Assembly: GCA_963696325.1 (NCBI GenBank)
Contig: CAVOJV010000001.1
Location: forward strand, 62,001-126,000
DNA from: CAVOJV01 sp963696325
GTDB taxonomy: Bacteria; Pseudomonadota; Gammaproteobacteria; Competibacterales; Competibacteraceae
Reading direction: 5' to 3'
DNA: 64,000 bases
The position numbers and the translations under genes were made by a program. Numbering within the stretch: position 1 is the stretch's first letter; each line of letters starts with the position of its first letter. Shown here piece after piece: positions 35,534-43,477 of the stretch. The notes under the pieces are model-generated. The model saw nothing but the letters and a program-made list of their open reading frames with translations, made no database searches and was not told the origin of the DNA.

Positions 35534-36829
35534 CTATCCGCCAAAGGGATCTTTCAGAACGATGGTATCAGCCCGATCCGGACCCGTCGAAATAATGTCG
35601 ATGGGCGTCTCGGTGACCGCTTCGATACGTTTTAGATAATCCTGGGCGTTGCGGGGCAGCTCAGCATAAGAGCACACGCCCAAGGTGGATTCCCGCCAGC
35701 CTAGCAACTCTTCATAAACCGGCTCGCAAGCCTCGAAGGCCTCGGCGCCGATTGGTGGGGCCGACACGTCGGTACCATCGCAGCGGTAACCCACGCAAAG
35801 GCGAATGCTATCCAACCCGTCCAACACATCCAGCTTGGTCACGCACAAACCGGTAACGCTGTTGTTCTGGATAGAGCGCCGTAAAGCCACCGCGTCGAAC
35901 CAGCCACAGCGCCGCGGACGACCCGTGGTGGCGCCGAATTCATTCCCGCGCGTGGAGAGATAGGCGCCCATTTCATCGAAGAGTTCGGTGGGAAAAGGAC
36001 CGGCGCCTACCCGCGTGGTGTAGGCCTTGGTAATGCCCAGCACATAATCCAGATAGCGAGGCCCTACGCCGGTGCCAGTGGAGGCACCACCAGCGGTGGT
36101 ATTGGATGAGGTAACATAAGGATAGGTGCCGAGATCGATATCCAGCAGAGCTCCCTGCGCGCCCTCGAATAGCACGCTGTCGCCGCGCCGGTGATGTTGA
36201 TCCAGACGTTCGGTGATGTCCCCCACCAGGGGGAGCAACCACTCGGCCATAGCCAGGGTTTCGTCCAGCACTTTCTGGAACTCGACCGGCTCGGTATGAA
36301 AATAATATTTCAAGACAAAGTTGTGATAATCCAGCACCTCGCCGAGCTTGGCGGCGAAACGCTCACGATGGAACAGGTCGCCGAGCCGCACCGCGCGCCG
36401 CGAGACTTTATCTTCGTAAGCAGGGCCAATGCCACGCCCGGTGGTGCCGATGGCCCGCGCGCCACGCGCTTTTTCACGGGCCAGATCCAAGGCGACATGA
36501 TAGGGCAGGATAAGGGGACAGGCCTCGCTGATCTTTAGCCGTTCGCGCACCTGCACACCCCGTTGCTCCAAGGTCTGGATCTCCTCTTGCAGGGCAACTG
36601 GTGATAATACCACGCCATTGCCAATCAGGCACTCTACGCCGGCGTGCAAAATGCCCGAGGGAACCAAGTGCAGAACTGTCTTGACGCCGTCGATCACCAG
36701 GGTGTGGCCGGCATTGTGACCGCCTTGAAAGCGCACCACCGCAACGGCGCGCTGGGTGAGCAAGTCCACTATCTTGCCTTTGCCTTCATCGCCCCATTGG
36801 GCGCCAATTACGACTACATTCTTACCCAT
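35534..36829 (-). CDS. purA: Adenylosuccinate synthetase
   Basis: A 431-residue GTP-dependent enzyme joining IMP and aspartate on the way to AMP. The P-loop GAQWGDEGKGK, GGHNAGHTLV with the catalytic His, TTGRGIGPAYEDK, SSNTTAGGASTGTG and TGRPRRCGWFD are visible. The ATG at 36829 is the normal start; an in-frame GTG lies four codons upstream. It is the last gene of DUF2065-hisZ-purA. Confidence 0.97.
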   Translation of the reverse strand: MGKNVVVIGAQWGDEGKGKIVDLLTQRAVAVVRFQGGHNAGHTLVIDGVKTVLHLVPSGILHAGVECLIGNGVVLSPVALQEEIQTLEQRGVQVRERLKISEACPLILPYHVALDLAREKARGARAIGTTGRGIGPAYEDKVSRRAVRLGDLFHRERFAAKLGEVLDYHNFVLKYYFHTEPVEFQKVLDETLAMAEWLLPLVGDITERLDQHHRRGDSVLFEGAQGALLDIDLGTYPYVTSSNTTAGGASTGTGVGPRYLDYVLGITKAYTTRVGAGPFPTELFDEMGAYLSTRGNEFGATTGRPRRCGWFDAVALRRSIQNNSVTGLCVTKLDVLDGLDSIRLCVGYRCDGTDVSAPPIGAEAFEACEPVYEELLGWRESTLGVCSYAELPRNAQDYLKRIEAVTETPIDIISTGPDRADTIVLKDPFGG

Positions 36830-36894
36830 TTTAATTTCCACATTTTTGTCTTAAACATTTGCGCAGGTCCCTGTGAACAGGGGAGATTGCCATC

Positions 36895-38080
36895 TCAGGC
36901 TGGCAGGGGCATCACTGTCCAGGCTTCTCCTTGCCTGACCAGTACCCAATCACAACCCAATGCACAGGGTCCCGGCTCTGCGCCTGGAAGAGCGCGAATA
37001 ACCCGCTCGCCAGCGCTTCGCAAGACGCCCACGTATGCATCCAGCTCAGGATCATCCAACGCGGGTGCATAAATCGCCCGCCGGGGAGGCAACCCTGCAC
37101 TGGAGCCCAATGCCAGCAGGGTACGCAGATCGGCGCTGAAACCGGTGGCAGGTCGTGCGCGTCCGAATAGCTCACCGATCTCGTCATACCGGCCACCCTG
37201 GGCGACCGCCTGGCCGTATCCCGGCACATAGGCGGCGAATATCAAGCCGGTGTGATAACGATAACCCCGCAGTTCGGCAAGATCGAAATTAATGTGCGTA
37301 GCCGGCACCCGCTGCCGCAGGGCCACCGCGAGCCAATGAAGCGTCTCCAACGCCCGCCGGAGCTCGGGATCTGCCGTTCCCAGCAGCCGCCCGGCCACCG
37401 TCAGCACGTCCTCGCCACCATTCAGCTCGGCCAAAGCCAAGAACCTGTCTCGCAATGCCGACGGCAAAGCATAATCGGCCAATTGCTGGCGAATCTCTGG
37501 CAGTGCCTTCCGTTGCAACGCCTCGAACAGAAGTCCCTCCTGCCGCCAGTTCAACCTGGCTTGCCGCGCCAGGTTACGGAAGATGGCCACATGGCCCAGA
37601 TCCAGATGAACATCGGTCACGCCCGCTACAGCCAGGGTTTCGAGCATGAGGCCCAACACTTCTAGATCGCTCTCATAGCCGGCGTGTCCATACAACTCGG
37701 CGCCCACCTGCAGCGGGCTGCGGGAACCACCAAACCCATCGCCGCGGGTGCGTAGCACGGTGCCTAAATAGCAAAGCCGGGTCGGCCCCTCACCTTTCAA
37801 ATGACGGGCATCGATACGAGCCACCTGGGGCGTCATGTCGGCCCGCACACCCATCATCCGCCCGCTGATCTGGTCGGTAAGTTTGAAGGTCTGGAGATCT
37901 AAGTCGTTACCGGTGCCAATCAACAGGGATTCGAGAAACTCGATGAACGGCGGAATGACCTGGTCATAACCCCAACTATCATATACATTCAGCAGATCGC
38001 GGCGAAGACGCTCCAACCGGCGCGCCACTGGCGGCAGGATTTCCTTCAATGCCCTCGGGCAACAGCCAACGGTCTTCCAT
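36895..38080 (-). pseudogene. hisZ: ATP phosphoribosyltransferase regulatory subunit, frame-broken near the N terminus
   Basis: A HisRS-like paralogue without aminoacylation, which pairs with a short HisG in histidine synthesis. Residues visible: YDQVIPPFIEFLESLL, DQISGRMMGVRADMTPQVARIDA in pieces, RLCYLGTVLR, ELYGHAGYESDLEVL and GRYDEIGELFGRARPATGFS. The frame beginning at a TTG at 38049 lacks the family N terminus. That N terminus is present one frame away as MEDRWLLPEGIE, from an ATG at 38080 (or 38086), and breaks at about 38040-38050. Removing one base, for example the extra G in GAAGGAAATC, joins them and gives about 394 residues, the normal size. Translation from 38049 might still give a nearly complete protein. 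HisG is not in the window. Confidence 0.88.
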
Positions 38081-38134
38081 CTTCATGAAGATCAACCCGC
38101 GCAACTTATTGGCAGCAGCGCGCAACCGCTGCCG

Positions 38135-38323
38135 TCAACGGATCACATACAACACGAGCAGCCCTGCCAGCATGCTGCCCAAACCGACCAGTCGCAGGAC
38201 GCGATCCTCCATTTGGGTCATTTGCAAGAGCGCCTGACGTATGCCGCTTGGATTTAAAAACGGCAATATCCCCTCCACCACCAGCATCAACCCAAAAGCC
38301 GCAAGCAGATCATGCCACATCAT
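38135..38323 (-). CDS. DUF2065 small membrane protein (YjeT type)
   Basis: A 62-residue protein with two membrane helices: LLAAFGLMLVVEGILPFL and LRLVGLGSMLAGLLVLYV. This is the DUF2065/YjeT family, regularly encoded between hflC and purA. Its function is unknown. The start could be the ATG at 38323 or 38320, or a TTG at 38332. The hflC terminator lies immediately upstream, so transcription may depend on readthrough or on a promoter overlapping that hairpin. Confidence 0.85.
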   Translation of the reverse strand: MMWHDLLAAFGLMLVVEGILPFLNPSGIRQALLQMTQMEDRVLRLVGLGSMLAGLLVLYVIR

Positions 38324-38329
38324 GTCATC

Positions 38330-38364
38330 CAAAAAAATACGGGCGGGAGAATGATCCCGCCCGA
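38330..38364 (-). terminator. Rho-independent terminator after hflC
   Basis: CGGGCGGGA and TCCCGCCCG form a perfect 9-bp GC-rich stem with a 6-base loop. On the minus strand it is followed by TATTTTTTT. It lies about 27 bases after the hflC stop and directly before the DUF2065 start, so it should end the hfq-hflX-hflK-hflC transcript and set the DUF2065-hisZ-purA set apart. Confidence 0.9.
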
Positions 38365-38391
38365 CGGCGTATTCAAATCCACCTGCCCGGT

Positions 38392-39261
38392 TTACTCCTG
38401 ACCTTTAAAATACCGAAAGAACGGCGATTCCGGCTGTAGCACCAAGATATCATCTTTGCTGGAAAAAGCACCTCTGTAAGCATTGAGGCTACGATAAAAG
38501 CCAAAAAAATCAGGATTTCTACCATAGGCTTTGGCATAAATCTCAGCGGCACGGGCATCACCCTCGCCACGAGTACGCTCGGCATCCCGATAAGCTTCAG
38601 CAAGGATAACAGTGCTTTGACGATCCGCATCGGCGCGAATCCGTTCTGCAGCTTCCGCGCCACGGGAACGGAAATCCCTGGCTACTCGCTCGCGTTCGGC
38701 ACGCATCCGCCGGAATACTGAACTACTCACCTCATCAGGCAAATTGATGCGCTTGATGCGTACATCCAGCACATCGATACCCAACTGCTTTGCCTCACGG
38801 CTGGCGATGGTGGAGAGGATCTCCATGATTTGCTTGCGATCCCCTGACACCACTTCCTGGAGTGTGCGTTTGCTGAACTCGCTGCGCAAACCATCCTTGA
38901 TGATCTGATCCAGGCGCAAATTAGCGCGATTGGGATCGCCGGCCACCGCGGTGTAAAAGCGACCTACGTCGGCGATACGCCATATAACGAAGGAGTCGAC
39001 GATGACATTTTTCTTCTCTGCCGTTAAAAACCGCTCGGGATCGGTGTCCAGGGACTGAACGCGGGCATCGTACTTGCGCACATTATTAATGAAGGGAACC
39101 TTAAAATGCAGGCCAGGATCGTAATTTGCCTCCACGATCTCGCCCAAACGAAAACGGATGGCGGTCTGAGTTTCATCCACGGTAAACACGGCCAGAGAGC
39201 CAAGGATCACTACGGCAGCCACGGCGCCAAACAGAACATTCCTGGACATGGGTATGTTCAT
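38392..39261 (-). CDS. hflC: Protease modulator HflC
   Basis: A 289-residue SPFH/prohibitin-domain protein, one N-terminal membrane helix (residues about 7-28) then a periplasmic SPFH domain. It forms the HflKC complex around FtsH and limits its proteolysis of membrane proteins. Motifs: VFTVDETQTAIRFRLGEIV, LDVRIKRINLPDEVS, RMRAERERVARDFRS and GEGDARAAEIYAKAYG. It overlaps hflK by four bases (ATGA). Confidence 0.96.
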   Translation of the reverse strand: MNIPMSRNVLFGAVAAVVILGSLAVFTVDETQTAIRFRLGEIVEANYDPGLHFKVPFINNVRKYDARVQSLDTDPERFLTAEKKNVIVDSFVIWRIADVGRFYTAVAGDPNRANLRLDQIIKDGLRSEFSKRTLQEVVSGDRKQIMEILSTIASREAKQLGIDVLDVRIKRINLPDEVSSSVFRRMRAERERVARDFRSRGAEAAERIRADADRQSTVILAEAYRDAERTRGEGDARAAEIYAKAYGRNPDFFGFYRSLNAYRGAFSSKDDILVLQPESPFFRYFKGQE

Positions 39262-40472
39262 TGACGGATCTCCCGTTCCCGGCTGTTATCGCGCTGCCTT
39301 GCCATGTCTCCACCGTCTACCGGCGCAGGCGCCTGCTCAACCGTTGGCAACCCGCCGGCCTCTCGCGGAATATCCTCACGGCTCCGCTGAATGAGCTTAT
39401 CGAATGGCAGGTAGAACAGGTTATTGCTGTCCTTGACATCTACCAGCACCTTGCTGGTTTTGACCAGTATGGACTCCATGGTTTCCAGATAAAGCCGTTC
39501 GCGGGTTACCACGGGAGCCTTCTGATACTCGGTAAGCAGTTGCTCAAAGCGGCTGGCCTCACCCTCGGCCTTGGCGATGACTTGGTCCTTGTAGGCCGCG
39601 GCCTCCTGCAAACGCCGGGCAGCCTGGCCACGAGCCTTGGGAATAAACTCATTGGCATAAGCCTCGGCTTCATTTTTCAGCCGCTGCTCATCCTCGCGGG
39701 CCTTGATGGCATCGGCAAAGGCATCCTGCACCTCTTCCGGGGGCTGAGCATCTTGCAGATTGACATTAGTTAATTGCAAGCCAGTTCCGTATTGATCCAG
39801 AATAGACTGGGCCAGGTCCTTGACATTGGCCACAACGTCGCTGCGCCCCTCGGTGAGCACGAAATCCATGGAGCTCTTGCCAATCGTCTCACGGACAGCG
39901 CTCTCAATGACTTCGCGCAGTGTGGCCCCAGGATCCAGGACATTGAAGAGATAAGCCCGCGGATCCTTGATCTGATACTGCACGGAGACGCGGACGTCGA
40001 CGATATTCTCATCCTGGGTAAGCATCAACGCCTCCCGGGGCACCGAAGAACGGCCGGTCGACTGCCGGCCTCCCGCGGTACGGTAGCCGATTTCCTCGGC
40101 GCGCCGCTGCTCCACATCGACGACTTCAACCCGTTCAAAAGGAAAGGGAATGCGCCAGTGGGGCCCGGGCAGGGTGGTATCCACATAGCGGCCAAAGCGC
40201 AGCACCACGCCACGCTTACCTTGATCGACAATGTAAATACCCGACAGAACCCAGCCAATAAACACGATGGCAACGATCACCCAAACACCAGCGGAACCGG
40301 AACGCCAAGGCCAGCCAGCCCCGCCACCACCGCCGTCACCCTTGCCGCCAAACAACCTGCTAAACTTATCGGATAGCTTACGGATGATTTCATCCAGATC
40401 AGGCGGCCCTTGGTTGCGACCATTCCCGCCCCAGGGATCCCGGTTATCACCTCCCGGTTCGTTCCAGGCCAT
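39258..40472 (-). CDS. hflK: FtsH protease activity modulator HflK
   Basis: A 404-residue partner of HflC. A Gly-rich cytoplasmic N terminus (WNEPGGDNRDPWGG, then GGKGDGGGGGAGWPW) precedes one membrane helix and the SPFH domain (GIYIVDQGKRGVVLRFGRY, LTQDENIVDVRVSVQY, RNVL-like DPGATLREVIESAVRE). The ATG at 40472, seven bases after GGAG, is chosen over an in-frame start four codons upstream. It is coupled to hflC. Confidence 0.96.
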   Translation of the reverse strand: MAWNEPGGDNRDPWGGNGRNQGPPDLDEIIRKLSDKFSRLFGGKGDGGGGGAGWPWRSGSAGVWVIVAIVFIGWVLSGIYIVDQGKRGVVLRFGRYVDTTLPGPHWRIPFPFERVEVVDVEQRRAEEIGYRTAGGRQSTGRSSVPREALMLTQDENIVDVRVSVQYQIKDPRAYLFNVLDPGATLREVIESAVRETIGKSSMDFVLTEGRSDVVANVKDLAQSILDQYGTGLQLTNVNLQDAQPPEEVQDAFADAIKAREDEQRLKNEAEAYANEFIPKARGQAARRLQEAAAYKDQVIAKAEGEASRFEQLLTEYQKAPVVTRERLYLETMESILVKTSKVLVDVKDSNNLFYLPFDKLIQRSREDIPREAGGLPTVEQAPAPVDGGDMARQRDNSREREIRQ

Positions 40473-40537
40473 GATGTACTCCAAGCAGTTAAAAAACGAG
40501 TGATCTTAGGGGACCAGGACAACCCCTGCAAGAATTA

Positions 40538-41827
40538 TCAGGATACCAACCGCATCCATTCTTCCCTAAAACCATCCTGACCACAAAGCTGCTTAAGGTT
40601 TTTCTGAGATGTCTGCACTTCGATCAACCAATGGCCATCCGAATTCAGTTGCTCCGTGATAACTGCACCGAGGCTGAACAATCTCGCTCGTAAGCGCCCT
40701 TCCTGCGGAGGCAATCGAACCCAACCGTGCACTGAATCACTATGTACCCGCTCGGCAATGGCCTCCAACAGGAGATCCACGCCCACGCCGGCGACTGCCG
40801 AAACCCATACGGCGCGAACTTGCCCGCTGGCATCCCGCTCTACCCGAGGCAATTCTTCCAGCAAGTCAATTTTATTGAACACCTGCAGCCGCGGCACTGA
40901 ACCTGCACCGATTTCATCCAGCACTCTATTGACCTGTTCGGCATATTCACGATGCTCAACGGAGCTAGCATCGATCACCTGCAACAGCAACCTCGCCTCA
41001 CAGGTCTCTTGCAGGGTGGAACGAAAAGCGACAATGAGTTCATGAGGCAAATGGCTGATGAAACCCACGGTGTCGGCTACCACCACCGGACCGGCAACGG
41101 GTAATTCCAAGCGCCGCAAGGTGGGGTCCAACGTGGCGAACAAGTGATTGGCAGTGTAGACACCGGCGTTAGTTAACTGGTTAAACAGGGTTGATTTACC
41201 GGCATTGGTATAGCCCACCAAGGAAACCGTGGGAATATCCGCCTTACGCCTGGAGTGGCGGCCCTGGCCACGCTGGCGACCCACTTTCTGTAGGCGCCGG
41301 TTGATTTGCTTGATGCGCTCGGCAAGCAGCCGGCGGTCAGTCTCCAACTGGGTCTCACCTGGTCCTCGCAACCCAATGCCGCCCTTTTGTCGCTCCAAGT
41401 GAGTCCAGCCGCGGACCAACCGAGTACTCATATGGTTCAGCTGTGCCAACTCCACCTGCAACTTACCCTCGAAACTGCGGGCGCGCTGGGCAAAGATATC
41501 CAGTATTAAACCTGTGCGATCGACCACGCGACATTGTAGTAAAGATTCGAGGTTGCGCTCCTGACTGGGCGACAACAGATGATCGACGATGACCAGCTGC
41601 GCCCCAAGTTGTGCAACTGCAAGCCTCACTTCCTCGACCTTGCCGCTGCCCATAAAAAACCGTGCATCCGGATTGCGGCGACTGCCTGTAACCAAACCAA
41701 CATGCAGAGCGCCAGCCGCAGCTACCAGTTCTTGGAACTCGGCAATTGCCCGCGTTTCTTGAACCTCGCCACCTAATGCTAAATGCACCAAGACGGCTCG
41801 TTCGCCGTTTTGTGGACGCTCAAACAA
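40538..41827 (-). CDS. hflX: GTPase HflX
   Basis: A 429-residue ribosome-associated GTPase that rescues or splits stalled ribosomes under stress. HflX N-domain motifs: DARFFMGSGKVEE, DHLLSPSQERNLE and DRTGLILDIFAQRA. Then KGGIGLRGPGETQLETDRR and the G domain with G1 GYTNAGKST, G3 DTVGFI and G4 NKID. The start is a TTG at 41827 (FERPQNGERAVLVHL aligns with the usual N terminus); no in-frame ATG fits. Downstream of hfq by 35 bases. Confidence 0.94.
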   Translation of the reverse strand: MFERPQNGERAVLVHLALGGEVQETRAIAEFQELVAAAGALHVGLVTGSRRNPDARFFMGSGKVEEVRLAVAQLGAQLVIVDHLLSPSQERNLESLLQCRVVDRTGLILDIFAQRARSFEGKLQVELAQLNHMSTRLVRGWTHLERQKGGIGLRGPGETQLETDRRLLAERIKQINRRLQKVGRQRGQGRHSRRKADIPTVSLVGYTNAGKSTLFNQLTNAGVYTANHLFATLDPTLRRLELPVAGPVVVADTVGFISHLPHELIVAFRSTLQETCEARLLLQVIDASSVEHREYAEQVNRVLDEIGAGSVPRLQVFNKIDLLEELPRVERDASGQVRAVWVSAVAGVGVDLLLEAIAERVHSDSVHGWVRLPPQEGRLRARLFSLGAVITEQLNSDGHWLIEVQTSQKNLKQLCGQDGFREEWMRLVS

Positions 41828-41862
41828 CCAGCAACTCCCTGGTAACGATGCGCATTCTCGAG

Positions 41863-42114
41863 TTACGAACGATCATCTTCAACGTCATTCTCATCGACCA
41901 AGTGCAGGTGTACATTACGTGCTGGAACTACGGTGGAAATAGCATGTTTATAAATCATTTGACTAACGCTGTTTTTAAGCAACACGACAAATTGATCAAA
42001 GGATTCAATTTGCCCCTGCAGCTTGATCCCATTCACCAGGTAAATCGACACCGGAATTCGTTCTTTACGCAACGCGTTTAAGAAAGGCTCTTGGAGCGAA
42101 TGGCCTTTTGCCAT
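41863..42114 (-). CDS. hfq: RNA chaperone Hfq
   Basis: An 83-residue Sm-like hexameric RNA chaperone that aids sRNA-mRNA pairing. Sm1 (VSIYLVNGIKLQGQIESFD) and Sm2 (VYKH-like MIYKHAISTVVPAR) are complete, and the tail is short and acidic (VDENDVEDDRS). GGGAG precedes the ATG. A candidate promoter and a structured leader of about 185 bases lie upstream. Confidence 0.97.
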   Translation of the reverse strand: MAKGHSLQEPFLNALRKERIPVSIYLVNGIKLQGQIESFDQFVVLLKNSVSQMIYKHAISTVVPARNVHLHLVDENDVEDDRS

Positions 42115-42199
42115 GGAGGTTCTCCCTTATTCTTATGGGGTTGTTAAAGCGGCACTAAAGACTACCCAGACTCTCTACTTAGCGCATCCCGGCTGCAGC

Positions 42200-42246
42200 C
42201 GTGGTTACCCCAGACTATTCTGGGATCTAAAAAACTGGGAACCACG
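42200..42246 (-). promoter_or_regulatory. Structured hfq leader with alternative hairpins
   Basis: CGTGGTT at 42200-42206 and AACCACG at 42240-42246 are exact inverted repeats, extended by CCC/GGG across a one-base bulge. Inside, CCCAGA and TCTGGG (42209-42224) form a competing hairpin that uses the same CCC. The segment lies in the inferred 5' leader of hfq. It might be a weak terminator of miaA, a site for Hfq autoregulation, or a folded leader. There is a T-run only inside the loop. Confidence 0.35.
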
Positions 42247-42306
42247 ATGCCGAATCTTAAAAAAACTCACACTACCGTTTCCAAGCAACAAATTAGGAGC
42301 TGCCAC

Positions 42307-42334
42307 ATTATAAAGGAATAACTTATAGTGATAA
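42307..42334 (-). promoter_or_regulatory. Candidate sigma-70 promoter for hfq
   Basis: On the minus strand, TTATCA (four of six to the -35 consensus), a 16-base spacer and a perfect TATAAT -10 are present in a very AT-rich stretch. It would give a leader of about 185 bases before the hfq ATG at 42114. The AT-richness makes chance matches likely. Confidence 0.4.
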
Positions 42335-42467
42335 TAATTTTCAATTTTAATTTAACAATTTAAATTAGAATATACATACTAAAGCACTTTGAGGTTTACC
42401 AGAATAAATCGCAATGCCAGACTGTCTCTTTCGATTGATACCCTTAATAATAAAAGTGTAGCACACG

Positions 42468-43466
42468 TCATCCAGGTAAAAATCGGACCTTGCGCAAACA
42501 GTCAATCGCCTGCTTCAGCAGGCCATTCATCGCGCTATCTAACCAGACCACATCAGGTTCTGCGCGTAACCACGTGAGCTGACGTTTGGCGAACTGACGC
42601 GTTGCCGCCACTCCACGCTGCATCATCCCGCCATAGTTCGTCAACCCTTCCAAATAGTCCCATAATTGGCGATAGCCTACAGCGCGCATAGCAGGCATCT
42701 TCGGGTTTAAATCGCCGCGGGCACGCAGCCCTGCCACCTCGGCGACAAAACCTTGTTCCAGCATGTGCTGGAAACGCTGTTCGATGCGGCGGTGCAATAC
42801 CTGCCGATCGATTGGCGCGACGATCAGCTTCAAAGTGCGGAAAGCTGTCTTTTCGTTCCGTCCATGGGCATAAAGTTCCGTCATCGTCTGGCCGCTGAGT
42901 TCATACACCTCCAGAGCGCGCTGGATGCGCTGGGTATCATGGCGATGAATACGTGCCGCCGCCACCGGATCAACCTTCTTGAGGCGGGCATGCAAAGCCA
43001 CCACCCCTCTGTCGGCAACCTCCTTCTCCAGGCGGGCGCGAAACTGCGGATCGGCGGGCGGCAAATCCGACAACCCTCTTTGCAAGGCCCGGAAATACAG
43101 CATAGTGCCGCCTGCCAGCAGAGGGATGCCCCCCCGCGCATGAATCTGCTCAATCGCGTTCAGCGCATCGGCGCGAAACTGCGCGACGGAATAAGCCTGG
43201 CCAGGATCAAGGATATCGATCAAGCGGTGGTGAGCGAGGCGCAGTGTTTCAGGGTCCGGCTTGGCGGTGCCGATATCCATGCCACGATACACCTGCGCCG
43301 AGTCAACACTGATGATCTCGAACGGAAAGCGCTGCACCAGTTCCACCGCCAGCGCGGTTTTGCCCGAAGCAGTTGGACCCATGAGGAATAGGACCGGCGG
43401 AAGGGTCGCGGGGCCCGCGTCATGTGCCCCCCGCATCGCTAGGGATACCGCAGAAATAACCGCCAT
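42468..43466 (-). CDS. miaA: tRNA dimethylallyltransferase
   Basis: A 332-residue enzyme that adds the isopentenyl group to A37 of tRNAs reading UNN codons. P-loop GPTASGKTALAVEL, SVDSAQVYRGMDIGTAKP, HHRLIDILDP, AGGTMLYFRAL, RRIEQRFQHML and AVGYRQLWDYLEG are visible. It starts 11 bases after the mutL stop with AGGA before the ATG. An N-terminal extension of about 10 residues relative to many homologues may mean a start at the next Met. Confidence 0.96.
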   Translation of the reverse strand: MAVISAVSLAMRGAHDAGPATLPPVLFLMGPTASGKTALAVELVQRFPFEIISVDSAQVYRGMDIGTAKPDPETLRLAHHRLIDILDPGQAYSVAQFRADALNAIEQIHARGGIPLLAGGTMLYFRALQRGLSDLPPADPQFRARLEKEVADRGVVALHARLKKVDPVAAARIHRHDTQRIQRALEVYELSGQTMTELYAHGRNEKTAFRTLKLIVAPIDRQVLHRRIEQRFQHMLEQGFVAEVAGLRARGDLNPKMPAMRAVGYRQLWDYLEGLTNYGGMMQRGVAATRQFAKRQLTWLRAEPDVVWLDSAMNGLLKQAIDCLRKVRFLPG

Positions 43467-43477
43467 CGCAGGGTGTC

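Larger units (their letters stand above)
42115..42467. other. Non-coding gap between miaA and hfq
   Basis: About 350 bases with no credible gene, sharply AT-rich from 42300 to 42400. Holds the candidate hfq promoter and the leader hairpins annotated separately. In E. coli the same genes are close and hfq has promoters inside miaA, so the wide gap is somewhat unusual. Confidence 0.6.

Noticed and set aside
34975..35595. Plus-strand open frame running through the tRNA-Leu gene
   Set aside because: It crosses the N terminus of rnr and the tRNA; certain functional features contradict it.
42361..42467. Small gene in the AT-rich hfq-miaA gap
   Set aside because: Only short frames without ribosome-binding signals; consistent with a promoter-rich spacer.
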